A stretch of 64,000 bases of DNA from Amphibalanus amphitrite (Eukaryota > Arthropoda > Thecostraca > Balanomorpha > Balanidae), in the NCBI RefSeq assembly GCF_019059575.1, contig NW_024881676.1, positions 374,501 through 438,500 on the forward strand. The letters run 5' to 3'. The notes under the pieces are model-generated. The model was not told where the DNA came from. It ran no database searches and saw only the letters and a program-made list of their open reading frames with translations. Below, one piece after another: positions 1 through 11,300 of this stretch; position 1 is the stretch's first letter, and every line of letters begins with the position of its first letter. The position numbers and the translations under genes were made by a program.

Positions 1-637
1 GAGCGGGAGCGACAGCGAGATCTCGAGAATAAAGCAAGATAGCGACAAGCGGTAAACTGTAAAGGGTACACATGGATAAGGTCTATAATTTTTACTGAGG
101 TCATTTTCAGGGCAGGTCAAAGATGACGTCACAGGAGCTAAAAGGAAGTCAAAATAGCGGCACTATACATATATATGAAGTTTTTTTTCTAATAACTTTC
201 AAGGTATCCCAGCTAGGAACAAACTAATAGCACCATCGTGATCCTCTCGTCGATCCGCATCGAAACATATGTATGTTGACCTCGAAAGGTCGAAAGGTCA
301 AAAGTTGACCTTAGATCACGTGACCTAAGGTCAACTTTTGACCTTTCGACCTTTCGAGGTCAACATACATATGTTTCGATGCGGATCGACGAGAGGATCA
401 CGATGGTGCTATTAGTTTGTTCCTAGCTGGGATACCTTGAAAGTTATTCGAGAAAAACTTCATATATATGTATAGTGCCGCTATTTTGGCTTCCTTTTAG
501 CTCCTGTGACGTCATCTTTGACCTGACCTGAAAATGACCTCAGTAAAAATTATAGACCTTATCCGTGTGTATCCTTTACCGTTTACCGCTTGTCGATATC
601 TTGCTTTATTCTCGAGATCTCGCTGTCGCTCCCGCTC
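1..637. repeat. Long near-perfect palindrome (fold-back element), truncated by window start
   Basis: The two arms are inverted copies of each other: bases 1-7 read GAGCGGG and bases 631-637 read CCCGCTC. The symmetry holds almost without gaps to an axis at about 320/321 inside TCACGTGA (317-324). I see only scattered substitutions and one- or two-base indels, so identity is roughly 95% or more by eye. There is no spacer, so a single strand could fold into a ~315-bp hairpin. The sequence near the axis is dense in GGTCA/TGACC words. No coding potential is visible. The left end lies outside the window, so neither the true terminus nor a target-site duplication can be judged. It could be a fold-back transposon or a head-to-head duplicated element. 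Confidence 0.9.
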
Positions 638-1330
638 GTAATAATGGACAGGTCATAAAAATGACCTGACCTGAGGTCAACGCAGGGCGAAAACCACTTT
701 TTTTATTATCGCATATGAATGACAATTGATAAGGCTTTAATCGTCATCAGACAAAATTGTAACTTTCAGTGGGGAAAATATCAAGGTCACTCTTCGAAAA
801 ATAGGACAAAAGGTCACGTGATCAAAATTTTCAAAAATTGAAAATCCGAGATAGCCAAAATGTTTGTTGGTTGATTGTGAGTTGACCCATATAAAGTTTT
901 TATCGTAAAAAAACAATAGTTTCTGAGTTATAGGCCGCCAAACACAGGGCTGCAGCGCAAACTCCAAGAATTGCCCGAGGCTATATCTCGGAAACCGTTG
1001 TTCGAAGAAAAAAATCCTTGCCACAGCTGGCTTCCCCGCCCATCACAACCCATTAGACCAATTTTAAGCAAAAAATAAAATATGAGGGTGCAGGGCACTT
1101 GTCGATTTGTCGTGGAACGCCCCTATTCTATCATGACAGTCACCATTATGCAAGTTTAAAAAAGAAGTCGTTCAGTCGGTTTAGCCAAGGGGACATCGGG
1201 TCAACTTCAGCTAGAGATGAGGTCACCTGACCTTGCTGAAAGACAGTGGAAATTGTTGTGTGTCGATAAGGTGCGCCACTGTCATTGAGTTATTCGCGAT
1301 TTAACATCCGTAATCAAATGCGGATGTAGG
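638..1330. other. Repeat-like non-coding flank, no gene seen
   Basis: This stretch continues the half-site-rich style of the palindrome (TGACCTGACCTGAGGTCA near 663-680) and then becomes ordinary AT-rich sequence. The open frames are short, antisense and without recognisable motifs. No RNA gene or splice-flanked exon was found. Confidence 0.5.
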
Positions 1331-1830
1331 GTAGGAGCCTGTAGGGGAGCCCCCCTCGGCTCGCCACCCTCCGGTCACCGACCGTTATCCTCCCGCCTCG
1401 CTCCGTCCCCCCGTTACCGTCGATAGCGGACGCACGCGGCCCCTCCGGCCTCGCTGCTCACCCTCCTCTCCCCCGCCCGGCGCCCCAGCCTCGCTCTACC
1501 CCCCCCCCCCCCCCCCCTCCCGGCTCCCGCCTCTCCCGACCGGCGCGCGCCGCAGGCTCCCCGTCCGAGAACGTCCAACATCCGGTCTGTGACCTTGAAA
1601 TAGACCCAACATCGCTGAAGGATCTGGCCTCTGATTGGCTGCTGAGGGATGTTGGACCTTAGACCGACCAATCAGGTGCCTGCAATTGTGCTCTGTGTCC
1701 CACATTCTCTGCATTATCGTTCATACCCCGCCTACGGCCGCCCTGCCCACGGCCGACCCACGGCCCAAGACATTATTTCAGCCCGGTCCCTCAGTCGTCG
1801 TTCCGCCACCGAGGAGAGGGCTGGCATCGA
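1331..1830 (+). promoter_or_regulatory. CpG-rich putative promoter/5' region of the BICRA-like gene
   Basis: The GC content and CpG density rise sharply here relative to the AT-rich flanks, and the block contains a 19-base C run (1499-1517) and GCGCGCGCCG-type sequence near 1540. It is the only such block upstream of the BICRA-like coding exons and lies about 0.5 kb before the proposed start codon. The transcription start site itself cannot be placed. This assignment is inference from composition and position. Confidence 0.4.
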
Positions 1831-2346
1831 AACAAACATCAACATAGACGACACGCCGTCGGCATTCTGTAACGACAGCGTCGGCGGCAGACATGACACT
1901 TGATACCACCTAAAGAAACTACTAGATCGATGTGATATAAATAGATAAAAACAAATACCATGTCAAGAAGAACCAAAATGATGAAAATGCAGGGTTGTTT
2001 TGAAAAAAAAACGTTTATGGTACGAAGTTTCGAGCCTGAAAACAATCGCTACTGTTCGAAAAGTATATACTAGACTAGGCGATATGGTCTGATTTTAGTA
2101 TAAACTAGGCCGTTATACTAAGGATCCTTCACAAAAATGCGTTCCCGACTGAATGGTGGATTGTCACTTGAGGGGACAGGAAGCGCCAATTGTCAAAAGT
2201 TGTGGGAAATCAGCCTAATGAGCCTTGTTGACATGTCGCGTGATTGACATTCAATCCAGACATGCCATAACAAAGGCCTGTTCTGGTTTTTGGGTTGGGT
2301 TAACGAATGAAGTGTTTGAACGACCCCAAGGTTAAATGCAACGCAA

Positions 2347-5300
2347 ATGGATCACGATGAAAGGTGAGCTGTTTAAACAAAAATAGATGTTAATTTGTTG
2401 ACATTTACTAATTAAACTTGATGAGCTTCTCTCGAAGAATTATAAAGCTAGTTTTTCTTGCGATTTTGATCTTTGAACTCGATTTATTGTTTCATTTGTC
2501 ATACAAAGGCTCATGAAAAGCACCAAAATCAGTGGTTGTTGTTTTTCATTGTCACTGCTTTTATTGACCTTCTTGAATGAATGCAACAAATGTCAAAATG
2601 CTTATACATTTATTGTTGTATATAGTTTTTGGTCACTGAACCATAATATATGGTTAATGGAACTGTATGTGTAAATGGCAGTGACCAGTTTGATTACAAA
2701 ATTGAATGTTATTTTGACTATGACGCTAAAAAAACATCAGGTTTGAGCTAAGTCTCATAGATACTCCAATTTCTTTCAATATTATTTGTTTTTTATTGTT
2801 AATGTGTTTCTTCATCAGTATTAGTTTTGAAGTTACTTGCAGTTTGCAAACATAACGCCGCATCTATGGTGCGTAAGACTTTGAACATTTTTTAGCTGAA
2901 TATCTGGCACTAACAAACACTTTTTAAGCATTTTATATAAGTATTTGATGGTCTTAATGTCACATTTTACCTGAACTGAATCAAGTTTCATTTTATATTC
3001 AATATGAGTATTTTAATCTATTTGGTTTATTTACTATTGGCTGTTTTATTAGTACCTCAAGATAGGTACCTACATAAGAACATTCATGTTGATACTTTCT
3101 ACCAATAAGTCAATGCTCTGATGTGCTTTTTGGCTCCAAATGATTTGCATGAGGTGTGCTTTAGAGTTGTGTCTTACCAGTTTGTCCCTGCGTGCTTGTC
3201 ATAATAGTTCCTGGTTTGTCAGTGATGAATATTTGGTATTAACCCGCGCCCTGCTGGGGGGGGGTGTTTGAACACCCCCCCTTGTGGTTTTTCGCGAATA
3301 TCTCAAAAACGGCGGCGCTCCGCGCCGCCGTTTTTGGTACACCTTATCATACATCAATTCTACACATGTTGTGAAAATTTCAGACCAAGGTCATTCAAGG
3401 TCAGGTCACCAGGTCACTTGAAGTGACCTCACCTCATAAAAACTTTCAATGTCTGTCATAGCCACACCGAGTGACCGATCGCTTTGAAACTTTCAGCGAT
3501 TGCTAAGAGCAATAGCATGTACAAAATGTATATCTCAGAATTTTGATATCGATGACCTAAGGTCAGGTCAATTTTGCGACCTCCCCATTATAAGTCAATG
3601 GGAGAAAATTGAAATGCGCCTCTTTTGGATGAAAGACATTATAAACACTCCCAAACACCGAATTACAAGTGGTTTAGACACACTGAACTTGAAAATGGTG
3701 TCCGTGACCCTTGTTTATGCCCTGAGGTCATCTTAGGTCACGAATGGTATCTAAGTTTTTCGCAAATAACTTTTGATAGAGGCATGCTAGAGCGATGAAA
3801 ACGCCTTAGATGTGTTCAGCTCGACGATACGGATCGACTGATATGCAACATGACCCTTTCCGGTCAGGTCATGACCTTGACCTGAGGTCAAATTTTCAAG
3901 TTGACCTTTCAAGGTCAAGTTATAGTTCATTCGATGCGTCTTGACGAGAGGAACACGATGCCGGTAAAAGTAAGCTCGTACAAGGCTTGGGTCAAAAGTT
4001 ATTGCAGAAAAACTGTTTTCGAAAAAATCGGCTATTTTTGCAGTTTTTGCCCCCTGCAGGCAAAACCGTTGACGTTAGGTCAAATCTGAGAGAATTACTC
4101 AGAAAGGGCGTTAATAGAGCTATCGAATGCGCTTTTCCGCGGCGCTGTAGCTCTATTGGTTCCCGAGTTATGCGTTGGCTTCTTGGAAATTTTCGACATT
4201 CGACCTGGAAATCGGCGAAATTTTGCCTTCAATTACCTCTGGTGACCTGACCTTTGACCTGACCAAAAAATTGACCGAAGTGATTTCGTCATTATTTTTG
4301 ACGCTCTTTCGAACGCCGCCTTCCGCGTATCGCTACGTGGCCCAGGAGCCGAGTTACAAGGGGGGGGGGGTGTTCAAACACCCCCCCCAGCAGGGCGTGG
4401 AAATCCAGGACCCCCAGCAGGGCGCGGGTTAATGAACCAATCTCATTTTTGAAATAGTATTCAATTGCAAACAGTAATGGAAATTCATGATTGAATTTAT
4501 GGAGGCTACCAGTAATCCTTATCTTCTGCCTGGTTCTTTTGTCTTATTTGCCCTATTTAAAGCCAACTTGATCACCTAGGTTTAAAACAATTTGTGTTTT
4601 GACTTTTTACGAGCGAGCGAGCGCAGCGAGCGAAGCGAAGTCTTTTCAATATAACGGAAAAATTTCAGTATGAGCGGCCCGGCCCGGCCCGGCCCGGCCC
4701 GGCCCGGCCTGTAACGCTTTTGAGAGGCTTATATCTCAGCAACCGCTGGACCGAATAGCCTGCGGTCTTTTTTGCTGGGTAGCCCCATCCCTTCTACCCC
4801 GTAATTGACTACTTTTGATACATCTCAGTGACCGCCGTGGCACGTGCCACGTGAAAAGTCAAGGGTGTTCAAGCAGTTTTGCAAAAGTAATGATTTTGAG
4901 AGGCCCATATCTCAGCAGCGGCTTGAGCGATTGTCTTGCGGTCATTTTTATAGGGTAGCTGCATCCCTTCTACCAAAGGTCGGATACTCTTCATCTATGT
5001 GAGTGACCCCCACTGCACGTGCAAAATACAACAATAAGAGGTGCCAAATTTGTTCCCATTTCAGTAACTCGGTAATTACTGGGGCGATTTCGCTGAAACT
5101 TGGCATACAGGTAGGCACCCACCAGGCAATGCATTCCCATGTGTTTCGGTTAGGGTGCTACTGCACGTGCGCACGTGCAGGGGGCGTTTCCAGATCTCGA
5201 GAACGGCTGGGCCGATTGCGCTCAAATTTGGTACACGGTTGGGGACCGGTTAGTAGGGTGCCGTGCAAAAGTCATTTTGGACCCCGTTTGCACGTGCGCA

Positions 5301-8300
5301 CGTGCAGAATGCCGCTTCCAGATCTCAGGAACGGCTGGGCCGATTGCGTTCAAATTTGGTACACCGCTAGCGACCGGTTAGAAGGGTGCTTTGCACAAGC
5401 CCGTTGGAAGTACCCTCTCGCCCTTCTGCACGTGCAGGGCTCACTATCTCGCTCGCTCGTTCTTCGCCCAAAAGGCGTTTTACTGGTATTATCTTTTTTC
5501 TAAATGTTTCACTAACATTGTTCTGCATTTTTCAGTGATCCAAGTGAGCTGGAGAGCTTTCTCCAAAGCTGTTTGGAGAAGGTGAGCATGAATTCCCACA
5601 AAACAACTTGTAACCAGTCCAAAATGTTTTTCACATAGTTGTATAATCATTAGTTATCAGTAAGTGTGAATATGCAAATAAATAGGTAGCTCTGCTTAGG
5701 GTACTGGCTTTGATATGTTATGACTTGGTGAAGGTACACTTTAAAATGTCACTTATGTTATCTTGAAGGCCTAGACAAAGACATGGGTTGTTGTTGTGTG
5801 TTTGTTTATTTTTATCCATGCCATAACATATAAATCTTTAGCTCATTTTGTCTGTTTTTGCCTATAGCCCTCATGAGCCATGTGTAACCAACCATTTCTG
5901 TGTGTCAGGCGAGTAACCTGCTGGGCATGGATGAGCAGCTGCCCAGCAGTGGTCTGGCACCAGCACCAGCGCCCGCGCCCGCGCCGCTCACCAGCCTAGC
6001 TCCGACGCCCAGCCAGCAGCAGCCGCCGCCGCAGGTAGTGCGGGTGCCGGTGGGCCGGCCGGCCGGCGGCCACAGCGGCCCTGCGCCGGCTCCCGCCGCC
6101 GCCCGCGGCCCGCGGGTCGTGCAGAACGGCCTCCAGCACGGCCTGCTGCCCAAGTCGGCGCCGGCGCCGGCCGCGTCCAAGCCGCTGAACGGCGCGCTGG
6201 CGCCGGCCGCCCAGCTGCTGGCGCCCTCGCAGGCGGTGGCGGCCTCGCCGTTCCAGGCGGCGGTGCGGCCGCCGGCCGGCAGCCAGCCATCGCCGGTGCC
6301 GGCCGCCAGCCCGTACTCTGCGGCGCGCTCCCCCGGCCAGTCGCCGGCGCCGGCCAGCTCGTCACCGGCGCTGGCGCTGGGCACGGCTCGCGGCGCCGGC
6401 AGCATGACCACCCTGTCACAGGGCGTGGTGCCCGCCATGCCGCACGGAGTCATCCTGTCGTCGCAGTCCGGTAGCATGCAGTCCGTCGTCGGTGAGTTGA
6501 AAAGGGAGACGTGTTCAGTAGCTGTTGGTTCTTGTAAATTTGTCGTTAGTAAAATGCACGAGGTTGTAATTAATGAAGAAAAATACCTAGCGATTTGGTT
6601 CTCGATGGTTTGTTTTTCTGTTGCGCATCGGTCTGTTTTTATTAGCGTTTTTTTTTTTACACTCTACCATGTCGTGTCCGCAGGTCCGAGCCTGATTGCC
6701 GCTGGCGGCACCCTGATGCCGTCCAACGGGCTGCAGATGGTGGCCGGCGCCCAGAACGGCACCGTGATGCAGCTGGTGCCCGGCGGCGGCGTGTCGGCCG
6801 CGCCGGCCCCGCTCTCGGCCGCGCCCGTCCGCGCCGCAAAGGCCGCCAAGCAGCCGCAGCTGCTGCCCAAGACGCTGGCGCCCAGCCTGCCGCTGGCCAA
6901 GCAGACGCTGATGGCGCAGCCGCCCATGGTGCTGGCGGCGTCTGGCGGTCTGGGCGGCGGCGGCGGCGGTGCCATGGTGGTGGTGCCCGTCATGGTGCAA
7001 CAGCCCGGCGGCGGACACCACATCCAGTACATCCTGCGCGAGCAGCCCAACCTGCTGTTCCCGGCCGTGTCGGCGGCGGCCGCCGGGAAGCCGGGCGGCG
7101 CGCCGGCGGCGCCGCAGCAGGCGGTGCTGCTGCCGGCCGGCGGCGGCGGCCAGACGGTGCTGCTGCAGCCGTCCCAGCAGCTGCTGCAGCCGGCCATCCG
7201 ACTGCTGGCGCCGCAGATCCAGCAGGTGCAGGCGGCCGGCGGGCCGGCGCTGTTCGCTCTGGCGCCGCAGCAGCAGGCCGCTATGCTGCCGCAGCACATG
7301 ATGCCGCAGCAGCTGCTGGCTCAGCCGCAGCAGCCGGAGCTGCGCGCCCAGCACCCGGCGCCGGTGTCTGCTGCGGCGGCGGCCGCGGCCCGCCGCACCC
7401 CCACCAACAAGAAGAAGCGGCGGGACGAGCCGCCGCCCGGCCAGCCGGCCAAGAAGGCCTTCGTCGACCTGGAGGACATCATGAAGAAGAGCGGCATTTT
7501 CGGCGACATGGACGACGAGCCGGGCCTGCACACGGAGCCGGCGGCGCCCGATCCGGCGCCGGCAGCGCCCGTGAAGGCGGAGCCGCCGCCGCCGGCACCG
7601 GCGCCCGCCGAGCCGCCGCTTTCCATCGTACAGCCGCTGCAGGTCGGTCCGACTGCTCACCGCCGGCCGCCACCTGACGTGGCCGGACGGTGGAGTTTTG
7701 CTCTCTCTAGATATTGGTAGCTTTCATTCCAGCATTCAGTCTCATCTGTAATAGGTGACCTGCTCTAACTCTTTTGCTCTTAAACATTTTTGTTTTTGTC
7801 TTGTCCTAGCATCTGCTTGCTTACTAAGTTTATCTTCTAGTACTAGAACCTAATCTAGTTTATTTTAGACTGTCTTTATGAATGTTTTTCGGTCGTTCAT
7901 TCGTAGTTTCTGTGCACGATGCTCCCCGTTGCTGCTATCATTTTACCTGATTAGCTCTTTCGTACAATTTTCTCGTTTTGTGCTCGATTTTGGTTGATTT
8001 TGTCTGCTCTGTCTGCTGTCCGGGCTGCGCGCCTCCCTCCTCTGTCTGCCCTGTGCCTGTACGTTTGCTGCGTGTGTGTACCCAGGGCGGTGCTGGCACC
8101 AGCAGTGGTCTCGACGTGAGCGCGGCCGCCCGGCTGTCGGGCGCTCCGCTCTCGCTGCCGACTAACCTCAGTACAAACTCGGAGCCCGCTGCGCACGCGG
8201 TGTTCTCGTCCGCCGGACAGGTCAGGCCCGCTCGGCTGTAGCTCATCCATCAGCCCTCCCCCGCCCGCCCTCCTGATCGGTGGCCCCCGCCGCCGACCAG

Positions 8301-11300
8301 TTCACCAACCACGCTGGCAACGTGCACCCGGCCAAGTTTATGCAGTTTTCAGTGGACATTTGCATAACCTGCTGGCGTCGCGATTGTTTCATTTTTATTT
8401 TTGTCGAGTCTGATGCAATCGTCCCGGAGTTGATAGCCAATTTTATAGACCGGGATGCATTTTAAGAGACTGGAGATGGCAGTTAATGTATCATTTTATG
8501 AACCGTTCACATTCCTGAAATGGTTGGGGTAATGATGCTGTGATTTCGCGTCTATTGTATTTCAACCAGTGTCGTTTAGTGATGCTGGTTGCCCCGCACT
8601 GACTGGTGTTGACGCTGTTCTGCCTCCGGACAGGTGTTTCTGAACGGCGCGGCGTTCGTCTCCTCTGCGCATCTGACGCCGGTGACGGCCTTCTCGGCGG
8701 CCCAGCCGGTGCTCTCGTACGCGGCCGGTCCGGGACGGCCGGTGCTCTCCACGGCCGGCTCGGTGGTGCTGCCGCCGCGCGCCGCCGCGCCGCTGGTGGT
8801 CAGCACGGCGCCGGCGGCCGGCAGCGTGCTGGGCAGCCTGCTGAGCCAGCCGAGCCGTCTGGCGCGGCCTGCCGGCGCGCAGACGCTGGCCGTGGCGGCC
8901 GCCCCGCTGCCGGCTGCCGTCTCCGCCCCGTCTGCGGCCGGTCTGCAGCCCCTGTCGGCGGCCGTCGGGTTCAGCGTGCCGCAGCCGCTGGCCGCGGCGG
9001 CCGCGCAGCCGGCGCCCCGTCCGACGGCGCCCACCCCGCCGGCAGCCTCCACCGGCGGCAACGCCTCCTTCCAGAACGCCTTCCTGGAGAACCTCATCAA
9101 GAACCAGCTGTGCTCGCGCAGCAACAGCAAGAAGAAGCGGAAGGAGCAGGTGGTGCGGGTGACGGCGGCGCGCACGCCGGCCACGGTGACGGTGGCGGCG
9201 TCGGCGGCCGACTCCTCGCGGCTCAGCAGCGCCGCGGCGGCGCGGCTGGCCGACAACAGCGTGACGAGCACCACGCAGCTGGAGCCGGCGCCGGCGCCCT
9301 CTCCTCTCACGCCCACGTCTTTCACGGCGCCGCCGGCAGCCGCCGAGCCGGGCCCGGGCGCGCCGCGGCCGCTGGTGCCTTCAGCGCTGCGCGCTATCGC
9401 GCCGGCGCCGGCCGGGGCCGTGCCCGTGTCCGGCGGCGCGCTCACCGTTCCTCACGCACAGAAGGTGCAGACCATCCAGCTGTCGCCAGAGAACCAGCAG
9501 GTGAGTCCGCACTACCCAGGCGCCGTGTAGGTCAGGAGCGGCTTAGCCTTATGATAATTATTTAGTGGCTTGGTCTTGTTCATCGATTGAAGGGTGGTTG
9601 TCCGCAGCTATATGGGATAATATTTCAGAATTTTATTTGGCCGACTAGGTCGATTAATCCGTCAATCAAACCCTTGACTGGGATTGAGCCGGGGCTAGCG
9701 AGTGCTCATCTCTCAGCCAAGTTCGACCACGCCATCCAAGAAAAGTAGATTTACTGCAGGTCACGGTTCCAAGTTCGGCGTCCATCTCCCAGTTCCTGGG
9801 TGGCAACTGCACTGACCTTTACAACGGGAACTGCTGGAATCAGGAGATTGATGCATCGCGGAATGCGACCTTTGTGCAGTTTCATTTGTATTGAATATTA
9901 AATATTCTATTTCAATCAGCCTGTCGTCCGTATAGAAATTTGTTCATAAAATGCCCACGATAAAATATGTTGCTTTGGATAGGATGCGGCTGGGTGTCAC
10001 TTTGATGTAAGAGGGCTTTTTAAGCTTTGACTGAGTCAGTTGCCGAAGTTGACAGTCATTTGGTGGTGGGGGGGGGGGGGGGGGGGGGGAGCGAGGGTTG
10101 ACATGGAAATCGGTTAGTGTTCTGTTGAATGTAATTCGGGGACTGCCATGAAAATCGGTTAGTGTTCTATTGAATTCAAGTCAAATTTGTTTGACGTTTT
10201 TATGATATCGCGATATTTTACATATTCTGTCAGGTGACTGCTGGTCGGTTGCATGGGCGCCGATGACCCCCTGTCTGTAGTCCGGGTGCCCAAAAACCCC
10301 AATTCATCATCATCATCATTGGTTACCTGCAAGCCATGTCGGCTCGGTCAATGTTACACAATCCGCTACGATTGCCAAACCTAGCCTTGTCTAACCTCCC
10401 GTAGCCACCGTTACCCATCAGCTGACGCTCTGCGATCTCCCTCGGTCCGTGCAGGAGCTGAACCGGGTGAACCTGCGGATGCAGCTGCTGCTGCGGCACC
10501 CGGAGCGCTCGGCGCGCGACGCGGACGAACTGAAACGGCTGGAGGCGGCCCGGCAGAAAATAATCGCCACCGGACAGTCGGTCAGCCTACCGGTCAGTGT
10601 TGTGCTTCGGGCTGGTCGAAATTGACACGCGTCTCCCTGCCCGGGAGTGGGACTTTCATTGTTTTTGGTAGACGTCCCACCGCCCTTGATAGACTCCCAC
10701 TAGGCTGGCCTACCCCGGGGTCGGCACTGGCCAGCTCAAGAACATATTTATAGTTGTTACAAGTGGTAAAGCGTGTCATGCTGTGCTTGTGGACACAGGT
10801 GCAAACCAGATAGATTTCCGTTAAAGATAATGCTCCGGTTCGGAGTTTTGATATGCGCGCGGAGCCTTCATTCCTTGACAGATCTGTTAAAGCTGTGTTG
10901 TGGGAGCCATATTCAATGTCAGTAATTTGTGATTCTAGCGTTTCGTTGTCGGGTTGCTTTAATGTCGCCTGTTGCTGGGTCGTTTTGTGTCATTTGAAAG
11001 CTTGATGGCCTCATTTTTTGTTCTAAATTAGTTATTGTCTCCGTCCAAGAGTCCAAGGTAGTCTCACGTTTAATTTACAGGGTAACTAGCCGTTACGATG
11101 TGTCGGGGTCCCAGTTGGTCCGTGTCGAGCCGCTGGTCGTCGGTCGGCGGCCAGCGGGGCCATTAGGACGTGTCGCCGTCCCCTATTGGCAATCGATGCG
11201 GTCGGTCCGGCCGGCCGTCTGTCGGGCTGTGGCCGGTACCTACGGCTCTGTGCGGCAGTGGAGTGCCGCTACCCCCCCCCCTTCCCGTCCCCTGCCTGAC

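Noticed and set aside
5003..5503. 166-residue plus-strand protein
   Set aside because: The same short phrase recurs in its translation because it lies in the degenerate tandem repeat; no independent coding evidence.
6587..7660. Antisense 357-residue Arg-rich frame and similar frames opposite BICRA
   Set aside because: They are shadows of the GC-rich, stop-poor Ala/Pro/Gln coding exons and lack any family signature.
8606..9565. 319-residue frame overlapping the BICRA exon at 8634-9500
   Set aside because: It is the wrong frame of the same exon; the 8634 frame joins its neighbours in phase and carries the NLS-like cluster.
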